A stretch of 64,000 nucleotides of DNA from an uncultured Collinsella sp. GTDB lineage: Bacteria; Actinomycetota; Coriobacteriia; Coriobacteriales; Coriobacteriaceae. The translations under genes were made by a program, and so were the position numbers. Where the stretch lies: contig UQHT01000007.1 of the NCBI GenBank assembly GCA_900540875.1, positions 1 through 64,000 on the forward strand, written 5' to 3'. Below, piece by piece: positions 25,160 to 32,967 of the stretch (position 1 is the first letter of the stretch; each line of letters begins with the position of its first letter). The notes under the pieces were generated by a model. The model made no database searches, had not been told where the DNA came from, and worked only from the letters and a program-made list of their open reading frames with translations.

Positions 25160-26086
25160 CTATGCCGGCTGACGGTCGAGGCACGCGTCCCACATCTGGT
25201 CGCGCTCCTCCTGGCTGACGCCCTTGAGCGTCTTATTGATAAGTTTGAGCAGCTTGTCCGAGCCCTTGCGGCAGCCGACGTTTGTCGTAACCTCCTGCTT
25301 AAAGCCCTCGCCCTCCGCAAAGCGAATGGGCACGACGCCCGGGTTTTGGGCCATATAGCCCTTCTCGTTTTCGGTGTTGTAGGTCACGGCGTCGCAGGTG
25401 CCCTGCAGCAGGTTCGAGAACACCGTGGGCACCGAATCGACCGGATTTTTGTGAACGACGCCCGGGATCTCGTCGATGACGGTATCGAGCATCGTGTCCT
25501 TTTGGCCGAGCACCGTGGCGCCGCTAAAGTCACTGAGCTTGGTCGCGTTTTGGTAGGGCGAGCCCTCTTTTACGAACAGGCCAAAGTAGCCGATAAAGTA
25601 CGGATCGGAAAAGCCGACGGACTCCTCGCGCTCGGGCGTGGCGCTCATGCCGGCGATGATGAGGTCAATCTGGCCGTTGTTGAGCGAGTCGATAAGGCCC
25701 GAGAAGCTCTGCTTGACGGCAACGGGCTCGCCGCCGAGAGCCTTGCAGACGATCTTGGCGATCTGCACGTCGTAGCCATCGGCATAGGCGCCCTGCACGT
25801 TATCGATGGGGATCGTGAACTCGCTGGCCTCGGAAACCTGCCAGTTGTACGGGGCGTAGGCCGCCTCCATGCCGATGCGGATCTTATCCTTGCCGATAAC
25901 GGAATCGGACAGGTCATCGCGACCGCCGCCCGTCGTGGGCTGAACTACTTCCAGCGTGGAGGGACGCTGGCAGCCGGCAAGTGCGCCGGCGACGACAGAA
26001 GCGCTCGCAGCGAGAGCGCTACCCAAGAAGATGCGACGACTGCACACCGGCTGTGGATGCGCGTCGCGCTGTTGTCGAGATTGCAT
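25160..26086 (-). CDS. amino-acid ABC transporter substrate-binding lipoprotein, probable Tat substrate
   Basis: About 308 residues, family 3 (polar amino acid) binding protein. The signal has a twin-arginine-like SRRIFLGSAL followed by a hydrophobic core and the lipobox GALAGC, so it is probably exported folded and lipidated. The mature domain shows IGMEAAYAPYNWQV, GYDVQIAKIV, QIDLIIAGMSATPERE and the late AEGEGFKQEV. The ATG at 26084-26086 follows GGGAAGG; a TTG five codons earlier overlaps that site. The ligand cannot be predicted. Confidence 0.92.
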   Translation of the reverse strand: MQSRQQRDAHPQPVCSRRIFLGSALAASASVVAGALAGCQRPSTLEVVQPTTGGGRDDLSDSVIGKDKIRIGMEAAYAPYNWQVSEASEFTIPIDNVQGAYADGYDVQIAKIVCKALGGEPVAVKQSFSGLIDSLNNGQIDLIIAGMSATPEREESVGFSDPYFIGYFGLFVKEGSPYQNATKLSDFSGATVLGQKDTMLDTVIDEIPGVVHKNPVDSVPTVFSNLLQGTCDAVTYNTENEKGYMAQNPGVVPIRFAEGEGFKQEVTTNVGCRKGSDKLLKLINKTLKGVSQEERDQMWDACLDRQPA

Positions 26087-26220
26087 CTGGTGCCTTCCCA
26101 ATTTCGTTTTGCTGACAATAAGACAGGATATACGTCAACAACCAGCAGCGCGGCATGTGCGCGAAAAATTAATAGACACACGAGGACGATTGGCACAAAG
26201 TAACCTGTCCCCATGTACCA

Positions 26221-26340
26221 CTTGGCATGAAAAAGGCAAGGCATAGACCTTCTGGTCATGCCTTGCCTTTTTCATGCCAAATTGTCGCTCTGGGTGGCGC
26301 GCAGCGTCGACCGGTCCGTCGTTCGTTAGAACGGCGGAAC
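26221..26340. repeat. structured dispersed element, copy C (5-prime truncated)
   Basis: It keeps P2, here extended into one long hairpin (TTGGCATGAAAAAGGCAAGG with its complement, loop TTCT, bulged A). It also keeps ATTGTCGCTC, GCAGCGTCGACC and P3 (26315-26324 with 26329-26338, loop GTTA, one G-T pair). The 5-prime arm of P1 is missing, and different sequence lies upstream. Ends 2 bp from the aldose-epimerase stop. Confidence 0.7.
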
Positions 26341-26342
26341 CT

Positions 26343-27236
26343 CTAGAGCAGGGTAACGCTAAAGCTGCGAACGTCCGTCTCACCCGGTGCCAAGGTAATG
26401 GTGTTGACCTTGTGCTCAAAGACGTCGTCCTCGGTGTCCATGGTGGTGTGGCCGGTCCAGGGCTCGAGCGCCACAAACGGGGCGTCGTTGGCGGCAGACC
26501 ACACGCCGATGTACTTAAAGCCCTCAAAGTCGATCTTGACGCCGTGGCCCGACTTGCGGCCGCGCAACGTGAGCGTGGAACCCGGGGCATCGGTGAACAT
26601 GATGGCGTCGTTATCGAAGCTGCGGTGCGTGATGGGCAGCACGTCCGAGTTATCGGGAGCCTTGTAGCTGCCCTCGAACGTCATAAGACCGTCGGGCGTG
26701 ATGATGGGGGCCTCGTTAGTCCAAGCCTCGGTAAACGCCAGCTCGTAATCCTCGAACGCCTCGTCTTCGGCACCGGGGGCGGGCAAGTTGAATGCAGGAT
26801 GACCGCCCACCGAGAACGGCAGGGCCACGTCGCCGGTGTTGGTGACGGCAAAGGTCTGCGTGAGCGTGGCGTCGCCGGTCAGGGCATAGGTCATGTTGAG
26901 CTTAAACTGGAACGGGAACGCCTTGAGCGACTCGGGCGTGTCAGTGATCTCGTACGTTACCGAGGAGCCGTCCTCCGAAACCTCGACCAACTTGTGCTCG
27001 ACGATGCGAGCGAGTCCGTGGCGCGGCATCTCGCAGGTACCGGCCGCAGATGTCGCCATGTTGTTGCGCAGCGATCCCACGATGGGGAACAGGATAGGCG
27101 CATGCTTGCCCCAAAAGGCCGGGTCGCCCTGCCACAGATACTCGTTGCCGTTGAGGGCAAGGCTCGTGAGCTGGGCGCCCATGGAATCGATGGCCGCGGT
27201 GAGGCCGCCGCGCTTGATGGTAGTGACGGTGGACAT
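26343..27236 (-). CDS. aldose 1-epimerase family protein (LacX/GalM-like)
   Basis: 297-residue mutarotase-fold protein. The catalytic His is in the VGGHPAFNLP motif, an earlier His lies in MPRHGLAR, and the acid/base Glu region is near EPWTGHTTM. The sequence fits the LacX-type branch, which equilibrates anomers of hexoses or hexose phosphates. GGAGG precedes the ATG at 27234-27236. It stands alone, with a separate gene of unknown function upstream. Confidence 0.85.
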   Translation of the reverse strand: MSTVTTIKRGGLTAAIDSMGAQLTSLALNGNEYLWQGDPAFWGKHAPILFPIVGSLRNNMATSAAGTCEMPRHGLARIVEHKLVEVSEDGSSVTYEITDTPESLKAFPFQFKLNMTYALTGDATLTQTFAVTNTGDVALPFSVGGHPAFNLPAPGAEDEAFEDYELAFTEAWTNEAPIITPDGLMTFEGSYKAPDNSDVLPITHRSFDNDAIMFTDAPGSTLTLRGRKSGHGVKIDFEGFKYIGVWSAANDAPFVALEPWTGHTTMDTEDDVFEHKVNTITLAPGETDVRSFSVTLL

Positions 27237-27315
27237 GCTACTTCCTCCAATAGTAAACAGCGGTGTCGAGGGCTATTGTCCCACTCTTGGCGGCGGGGTT
27301 GAGCGACAGGTGCAG

Positions 27316-28185
27316 TTATTGAGCAATAGCGTAAAGGTCAAACCCGCCCTGCGGCGTGCTATCGACCGTATCGGGCGCCTGTGAATTAAAACTCACCGGA
27401 ACCATGCGCTTTGAGGCACGGTAACGCGTGCCGTCGGTGGCGACGGGCGGCTCATCGACCGTGAGCTCGTAGTCGCCGGGCTTGAGCTCGATGCCGTCAC
27501 CTTCGGAATTGACGTATTGGTACTCGTCGATCGCTTGCCCCTTGAGCGTGCGACCCACGATATGGACGAGCATCTGGCTGTCGCCGCGCGCGGTGTCCCA
27601 CGTCGCGCCGTCCTTGACCTCGACCGATACATGCACCGAGCGCGTGCGGCTGAGCGATTGTTCGACGGACATCTCGACCTTGGCGGCGTCTTTTCGTTGT
27701 TGTTCAACATGGCTCCAGACGTTTCCAATTACCGAGCATGCGATAACGCCGGCCATGAAGGCGATGAGGATGGGGCCGAGCGGAGAGCGACGGCCCGCGT
27801 CCTCCTCGCGAGCCAGGTCGGGGCGACGTGTGGGCGCGGGTGCTTGGGCACCCTGCGAGGGCACGTCGAGAATGCTGAAGGATGCCGTACTGCCGGGGTC
27901 GATGTTATGGCGCGGCTGCGGGATCTTGGCCGGCGAGATGGACATGTCCGCCGGCTCACCGAGTGTGGCCGTGGCATCGACCTTAGCTTCATCGGCCTCG
28001 GCTTGGGCCCAAGCCTGCTCAAAGGTCAGGGGCTCGGCGGCATCGGAGGCGGCGTCAGGCTCGACAGCAGCATCGTTGCCGGCCTCGTCCTCGTCGCTCG
28101 ACACGTCACGCGGCGCGGGCTCGTCCCACTCCTCGTCCGGAGCCTCGCCCTCGCTATACCACCATTCAAAGTTATCGATATCCAT
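27316..28185 (-). CDS. single-pass membrane protein of unknown function
   Basis: 289 residues. An acidic, low-complexity cytoplasmic region (1-130) precedes one membrane segment (about 136-157, LGPILIAFMAGVIACSVIGNVW) and an extracellular beta-rich domain (about 175-285, VHVSVEVKDGATWDTARGD and GIELKPGDYELTVDEPP). No family recognised. The outer domain is reminiscent of carboxypeptidase-regulatory or Ig-like folds, but that is a guess. The Ala/Asp/Glu-rich N-terminus resembles other actinobacterial envelope proteins of this type. The start has only a weak ribosome site. Confidence 0.6.
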   Translation of the reverse strand: MDIDNFEWWYSEGEAPDEEWDEPAPRDVSSDEDEAGNDAAVEPDAASDAAEPLTFEQAWAQAEADEAKVDATATLGEPADMSISPAKIPQPRHNIDPGSTASFSILDVPSQGAQAPAPTRRPDLAREEDAGRRSPLGPILIAFMAGVIACSVIGNVWSHVEQQRKDAAKVEMSVEQSLSRTRSVHVSVEVKDGATWDTARGDSQMLVHIVGRTLKGQAIDEYQYVNSEGDGIELKPGDYELTVDEPPVATDGTRYRASKRMVPVSFNSQAPDTVDSTPQGGFDLYAIAQ

Positions 28186-28260
28186 ACGGGGCGCCCCTTA
28201 AGCCTCGCAAATAAACACTTGCCAGCCTTATACCCCCAGATGGCACGCCCGCTCGCACGG

Positions 28261-28293
28261 AATGTGACAAAGGGGCTGTCCCTTTGTCACATT
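28261..28293. repeat. GACAAAGGG palindrome, copy 2
   Basis: AATGTGACAAAGGG (28261-28274) and CCCTTTGTCACATT (28280-28293) pair perfectly over 14 bp with a GCTGT spacer. It lies 7 bp after the AAA ATPase stop. Confidence 0.85.
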
Positions 28294-28299
28294 TTGCGT

Positions 28300-29616
28300 T
28301 TAGCCGTGGGCGATCTTGTTTCTCAGCAAGAAATCGGCCGCCCCTACGATTCTGATGCCGTCGATGTCTGTTGGATGCTCACCATCCCTGACAATCAAGA
28401 TCTTCTCGTACGAATCAGGGATTTTTCCTAGCGTGCTTAGCTTGAGCGGTCGCAGTTCGCGTTCTCTCGTCGCCTCGGCGTCGATCCGTTCGGTAACCTG
28501 GATATATTTGCGGTCCGATCCCTCGCCGATTGCGACAAAGTCGATTTCCCCCGCGCGCAGATGGCCGCAAAACACTTCGTACCCTTCAAAGACAAGCTGG
28601 TTGTAGATAACGTTCTCGAGCATCCTTCCGCTATCGCTACCTCTATATCCGTCAAGATAGCTGCGGATTCCCGTATCGGCTATGTAATATTTACCGCCTG
28701 TCTTAAGAAGCTCCCGCCCCTTGATGTCATACCTTTTTACTTTGGTAAACAGGTACGTCTCTTCCAGAGCGCCAATATATGCCGACACCGTCGATGCATT
28801 GGTCTTACCGCCCGCCGATTCGTTGAGCGTCCCTACGATTTTATTGACCGAGGTTTGATTGGAGATGTTGTCTGCCAGGTACGCACAGAGCCGCTCGAGA
28901 ACATCGCGCTTAGTGATAGCCCCGCGACCCCTACGCGTCGCGCGCAATAAGATATCGCGCGCGACGATTGTCTGGTAAAGGCTACGAATATAGTCGCGAC
29001 ACAGCTCACGCCTCGGCTCATCATGAGCCAGAAACGGCATGCCGCCGTAGGTTATGTACTGCTCAAGCACGGTATTTGAATTAAGGCGATTGCCCGTCTT
29101 GGAAACGAGCTCAACCCGCTCACCGAGCCCTTCGGCGACGACCGCATCAATCGAGCGAAAATCAAGATACTCGCCAAACGTGAGGGGCTGCATCTTGACC
29201 TCGATATATCTACCCGAGATAAGCGTTGCAAGCTCGCTCGATAGCATAAAGGCATTGGAGCCCGTGACATAGATGTCGCACGGCAAATCCACTCGGAGCG
29301 AGTTGACCGCCTTTTCCCAACCCTCGACATTCTGGAGCTCGTCAAAGAACAGATAGGGGCGATCGACACCGTCAACGCGCTCCCGAACCATGCGATAAAA
29401 CGTCAGATAATCTGTAACCCCCGCGTACTCTAGAGATTCCATCTTAAAGGTCAGCAAACGCTCTGCCGGCACCCCCTGCTGCGCCAGGTGCTCCCTCATC
29501 ATGTCCAATAACGTGGATTTGCCGCAACGGCGTATACCCGTCACGATTTTGATGAGGTCGGTATCCTGAAAAGCAATGAGTCGATCAAGATAGCGGCTTC
29601 GGCGAACGATGTTCAT
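28300..29616 (-). CDS. AAA_14/DUF4143 family ATPase
   Basis: 438 residues. An N-terminal AAA ATPase domain has Walker A TGIRRCGKSTLLD, Walker B PYLFFDELQNVEGWE and a sensor-like YVTGSNAFMLSS. A DUF4143 domain follows (EQYITYGGMPFLAHDEPRREL, then a winged-helix-like and nuclease-like region ending in KYIQVTERID). The family is common in gut bacteria and archaea; its role is unsettled, and toxin or stress links have been suggested. AGGGAGACTCT precedes the ATG. Two near-identical palindromes upstream (29650-29722) are candidate operators. Confidence 0.88.
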   Translation of the reverse strand: MNIVRRSRYLDRLIAFQDTDLIKIVTGIRRCGKSTLLDMMREHLAQQGVPAERLLTFKMESLEYAGVTDYLTFYRMVRERVDGVDRPYLFFDELQNVEGWEKAVNSLRVDLPCDIYVTGSNAFMLSSELATLISGRYIEVKMQPLTFGEYLDFRSIDAVVAEGLGERVELVSKTGNRLNSNTVLEQYITYGGMPFLAHDEPRRELCRDYIRSLYQTIVARDILLRATRRGRGAITKRDVLERLCAYLADNISNQTSVNKIVGTLNESAGGKTNASTVSAYIGALEETYLFTKVKRYDIKGRELLKTGGKYYIADTGIRSYLDGYRGSDSGRMLENVIYNQLVFEGYEVFCGHLRAGEIDFVAIGEGSDRKYIQVTERIDAEATRERELRPLKLSTLGKIPDSYEKILIVRDGEHPTDIDGIRIVGAADFLLRNKIAHG

Positions 29617-29649
29617 AGAGTCTCCCTAGCGCCCGTCCAGACATGAAAA

Positions 29650-29722
29650 CTTATAAACTTGCATTATTTGCAAGTTTATAAGATGCCACCTTAGAAACTT
29701 GCAGATTTTGCAAGTTTCTAAG
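29650..29722. promoter_or_regulatory. tandem palindromes upstream of the AAA_14 gene
   Basis: CTTATAAACTTGCA-TTATT-TGCAAGTTTATAAG (29650-29682) and CTTAGAAACTTGCA-GATTT-TGCAAGTTTCTAAG (29690-29722). Each is a perfect 14-bp inverted repeat with a 5-nt spacer, and their starts are 40 bp apart. The T-to-G change in one left arm is matched by A-to-C in its right arm. They sit 34 bp upstream of the ATPase start. Confidence 0.8.
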
Positions 29723-29733
29723 AAATGGGCGTG

Positions 29734-29766
29734 GATGTGACAAAGGGACTGTCCCCTTGTCACATC
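29734..29766. repeat. GACAAAGGG palindrome, copy 3
   Basis: GATGTGACAAAGGGAC and GTCCCCTTGTCACATC pair at 15 of 16 positions around a single T. The right arm contains the stop codon of the MerR-family gene. Confidence 0.8.
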
Positions 29767-30629
29767 TGAAGGGCGACGGGGATTTGGATGCAGCAGAAGT
29801 CCTCTTGGTGGGACTCGTCGTAGCTCGTGGTATCGAGGTAGCAAAAGTCGAAAGCGTTGCCAACGGGCTGGAGCGCGTGCTTGTCCATGCAGGCCACGAC
29901 GGCGCGGATGCCCTCGGGTTCGTACGGCATGCCCCAGCGGCTCATGCACAGGTATGTGCCCTCGGGCAGCACTTCTATGCCGATCTCTGCCAGCTCGGCA
30001 GCGTCGCTCGGCAGCAGTTCCTCGACACCGCGCGGTAGCACGGCAAAGGAGCCGGCGCCGGCAATGGGGTCGTCGGAATGCAGTGCCTCGCGACGCAGCA
30101 TGGCGCCCCAACCGCGCATGGGACGCGTGCCCGTCAGCGCACGCATGCGCAGAATCGCGCGCATGAGCGTGGGGTGCAGCATCGAGCGGCCGCGCTCGAT
30201 ATCGGCCGGGAACTCCTCAAAGACCACGTAGCGGCGCTCAAACTGTTTGAGCTCCGGCTTGCCCTCGCGCTCGCGCCAGTAAACCGCCTCGTCGTAAAAG
30301 CTCAGACGCTCCTGCACACTCGCGCGCTCGGCTTTGAGCCCGGCGATCTGTTCATCGAGCGCCTGCACCCGCGAGCGCAGGTGATCGGTCATCTCGCCAA
30401 TGTCGAACGTCGAGGTCAGGCGGTCGACCTCGTCGAGCTCGAGCCCCAGGTCGCGCAACATGCAGATCAGGCGCATGAGCGGGATCTGCGTGGGCGAATA
30501 GAAACGGTAGCCTTTTTCGTTGACCACGGCGGGCTTAAACAGGCCGATCTTGTCGTAGTAGATGAGCGTTTGGCGCGAAACATTAAACAAGCTCGCCATC
30601 TCGCTAATCGCATACATGCCCGTCTGCAT
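29760..30629 (-). CDS. MerR family transcriptional regulator with GyrI-like effector domain
   Basis: About 289 residues. The N-terminal MerR helix-turn-helix (YAISEMASLFNVSRQTLIYYDKIGLFKPAVV, then GYRFYSPTQ) is followed by a coiled-coil linker (about 80-120) and a C-terminal GyrI/effector-binding domain (about 135-289), the layout of BmrR-like ligand-sensing activators. The ATG at 30627-30629 follows GGGAGGA; the frame opens five codons earlier. It is last in line after the UbiX/UbiD genes, which makes it a candidate regulator of that module. The effector is unknown. Confidence 0.87.
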   Translation of the reverse strand: MQTGMYAISEMASLFNVSRQTLIYYDKIGLFKPAVVNEKGYRFYSPTQIPLMRLICMLRDLGLELDEVDRLTSTFDIGEMTDHLRSRVQALDEQIAGLKAERASVQERLSFYDEAVYWREREGKPELKQFERRYVVFEEFPADIERGRSMLHPTLMRAILRMRALTGTRPMRGWGAMLRREALHSDDPIAGAGSFAVLPRGVEELLPSDAAELAEIGIEVLPEGTYLCMSRWGMPYEPEGIRAVVACMDKHALQPVGNAFDFCYLDTTSYDESHQEDFCCIQIPVALQM

Positions 30630-30721
30630 AAGTCCTCCCGACACATCCTTTTAGCGCACAAAGCCCGCCGCCCACAGGGGCAGCGGGCTCAAACACTTCT
30701 CGTATCCTACCCTAAAAGCGC

Positions 30722-31300
30722 CTATGACCAGCGCTTATAGTTTGCGCATGACACGCCGACGGCCTCGAGCGCCTTGGCGGCGATGTGATGCACCGCGTCA
30801 TCGAGCGTGGCGGGGCCGTTGTAAAACGTGAGCATGGGCGGCATGAGCATGACGCCCGGTACGCGCGCCAGGCGCGCCATGTTATCGACGTGAATGGCGC
30901 TGAAGGGCGTCTCGCGCACCATGAGCACCAGGCGGCGCTGCTCTTTCATCTGCACGTCGGCCGCACGCAGCAACAGGTTTTCGCTGTAGCCGCTCGCGAT
31001 GCCGGCGAGCGTCTTCATGGAGCAGGGCGCCACGATCATGCCGTCGACCGGATAGGTACCGCTTGCGATGGGGGCGCCGATATTTTTGTTGTCGTAGACC
31101 ACATCGGCATGCGTGGCAAACTCGTCGAGCGTCATGCCGAGCTCCTGCTCGATGGTGATCTCTCCCCCGCGCGTGACGACAAGCGCCGACTCGGCACCTG
31201 CCTGGCGCAGGCATTTGAGGCACTCAAGACCCAGCGCGGCACCGCTGGCGCCAGACACGCCAACGACAATGCGGCGGGGACGGACAGAAGACTCAGGCAT
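30722..31300 (-). CDS. ubiX: flavin prenyltransferase UbiX
   Basis: 192-residue flavoprotein that joins a dimethylallyl group from DMAP to FMN, making prenylated FMN for UbiD enzymes. Visible motifs: VVGVSGASGAALGLECL (flavin loop), VVTRGGE, APIASGTYPVDGMIVAPCSMKTLAGIASGYSENLLLRAADV (active-site segment) and RRLVLMVRETPFSAIHVDNM. GTGAGGAG precedes the ATG. It starts 38 bp after ubiD; the two are an evident functional pair. No quinone pathway is nearby, so catabolic decarboxylation is more likely than ubiquinone or menaquinone synthesis. Confidence 0.95.
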   Translation of the reverse strand: MPESSVRPRRIVVGVSGASGAALGLECLKCLRQAGAESALVVTRGGEITIEQELGMTLDEFATHADVVYDNKNIGAPIASGTYPVDGMIVAPCSMKTLAGIASGYSENLLLRAADVQMKEQRRLVLMVRETPFSAIHVDNMARLARVPGVMLMPPMLTFYNGPATLDDAVHHIAAKALEAVGVSCANYKRWS

Positions 31301-31337
31301 GACAACTCCTCACTTTGTTACTCGGCAGGGCGACTTA

Positions 31338-32825
31338 CTAGAAGGCGAGCTCTGCGGCCCACTTGTCCTGGTCGATCTCCATGAACTGCGAGCGAATGAA
31401 ATTCTTCTTGAGGTCGAACGGAACCGTGCAGTCGAAGATGGCCTTGCAGGCGATGCCGTGCTCGCGAATCGTGGGGTCGAACGCAGGGTCGTTGGACGGG
31501 TCGAGCACGTGGCAGTGGCAGCCGGGAATGGTGATGAGGTCCACGTCGGCCTGGAAGCGCGTGGTCATGGCCCACATCACGTCGCTCATGTCGAAGATGT
31601 CGACATCCTCGTCGACCAGGATCACGTGCTTGAGCTCGGAGAACGCCGAGAAGGCGAGCATGGCGGCGTTGCGCTGACGGCCCTCGTCATTTTTGCTCGA
31701 CTTCTTGAACTGCATGATGGCAACGAACTTGCCACCGCCACAGGGGGCAGCGTGGACGTTGAGCAGGCGGCCCGGGATAGCGGTCTCGACCATCTTGTAG
31801 ATGGAAGCCTCGGTGGGGATGCCGGCCATGGACACGTGCTCGTGCGAAGGGCCGATGCAGCTCTCCATGATGGGGTTGATGCGCGTGGTGACGGCGGTGA
31901 TCTTGATCACCGGGCAGACCTTGGCGCCACCGGTGTAGCCGGGGAACTCGGGCATGGCGTAGCCGTGGCCGTTGACGTCCTCGTTGATGGTCTCATCGTG
32001 CATGAGGTAGCCCTCGAGCACGTACTCGGCATTGGCAATGCACTTCTGCGGAACGGTGACGCAGTCGGCGAGCTCGACAGCACGGCCGCGCAGGGCGCCG
32101 GCGATCTGCAGCTCGTTGAAGCCGAGCGGCGTGGTGGGAGCCTCGAAGCCGCAGCACATGTACACGGCGGGATCCAGGCCGATGGAGATGGAGATGGGCA
32201 TGTCCTCGCCGCGCTGGCAGTACTCGTCGAAGAACGCGCCCAGGTGACGGCTGCCCGGGGTGATCCACATGGCAAGCTTGTCCTTGTCGACGCAGGAGAA
32301 GCGGTGGATGGTCACGTCGGACTGGGAGCCGTCGGGGCTCGTGCCGTAGGCGAGGCCCATGGTGATGTAGGGGCCGCCGTCGACGGGGGTGTTGGTGGGA
32401 GCGGGAACGATCTTGCGCAGGTCAAAGCCCTCGTCGGTCGCCTTGTACACGACCTCCTGGCAGTCGACATGCTTGCCCTCGGCGATCTGCTCGGGCGCGA
32501 TCAGGTTCTCGAAGCGCTTACCGATCTCGAGGCCCAGGTGCTCCTCGTCCAGGTCGAGCAGGGCGGCAACGCGCTTGCGGCTGGCAAGCATGCCGATGCA
32601 GACCTTGGCATCGTCAAAGCCCTTGACGTTGTTGAAGACCATCGCCGGACCCTCTTTGGTCGGACGCATAACGGTGCCGCCGGCACCGACGTGGCGATAG
32701 ACGCCCGAGACCTCGGCATCGGGATCGACCTGGGTGTCGGTCTCAAGCAGCTGGCCCGGCATCTCGCGCAAAAAGTCGAGCGCGGAGCGCAGGTCGTGGA
32801 TCTGGGAAGCATCGGTAGTGGACAT
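31338..32825 (-). CDS. UbiD family prenyl-FMN-dependent decarboxylase (hydroxyarylic acid type)
   Basis: 495 residues, cytosolic, reversible decarboxylation of aromatic or alpha,beta-unsaturated acids. UbiD landmarks: VTIHRFSCVD with Arg175, the ISISIGLDPAVYMCCGF strand, and the catalytic acid pair in ANAEYVLEGYL (Glu267/Glu271). Then come FPGYTGGAKVCPVIKITAVTTR and the late VDEDVDIFD. I chose the ATG at 32823-32825 (MSTTDAS) after AAAGGAGC; the frame is open to 32933. Together with UbiX, an LpdD-like protein and a carrier this looks like the LpdBCD gallate/hydroxybenzoate decarboxylase class. Exact substrate unknown. Confidence 0.92.
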   Translation of the reverse strand: MSTTDASQIHDLRSALDFLREMPGQLLETDTQVDPDAEVSGVYRHVGAGGTVMRPTKEGPAMVFNNVKGFDDAKVCIGMLASRKRVAALLDLDEEHLGLEIGKRFENLIAPEQIAEGKHVDCQEVVYKATDEGFDLRKIVPAPTNTPVDGGPYITMGLAYGTSPDGSQSDVTIHRFSCVDKDKLAMWITPGSRHLGAFFDEYCQRGEDMPISISIGLDPAVYMCCGFEAPTTPLGFNELQIAGALRGRAVELADCVTVPQKCIANAEYVLEGYLMHDETINEDVNGHGYAMPEFPGYTGGAKVCPVIKITAVTTRINPIMESCIGPSHEHVSMAGIPTEASIYKMVETAIPGRLLNVHAAPCGGGKFVAIMQFKKSSKNDEGRQRNAAMLAFSAFSELKHVILVDEDVDIFDMSDVMWAMTTRFQADVDLITIPGCHCHVLDPSNDPAFDPTIREHGIACKAIFDCTVPFDLKKNFIRSQFMEIDQDKWAAELAF

Positions 32826-32967
32826 AGCGTGCTCCTTTCGGGAGAGTGCCCGGCGGCGGGAGTGCCGCCGGGCTGGGGAACGTAGTGGGGCCACGGCGCT
32901 CATGGATGGGGCGCTCGGGCACTCGCAGTTCAAGCACTCGGCTAATTACAGCCAAGCACTCGACCGT

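Noticed and set aside
29650..29722. CRISPR-like repeat pair
   Set aside because: Only two units, each itself palindromic, with 5-nt internal spacers and no cas genes.
30722..32825. UbiX/UbiD as part of ubiquinone or menaquinone synthesis
   Set aside because: No quinone genes are nearby. The partners are an SLC13 carrier, an LpdD-like protein and a ligand-sensing regulator, which fits substrate decarboxylation.
31113..32885. Open plus-strand frame opposite ubiD
   Set aside because: Antisense artefact over a clear UbiD gene.
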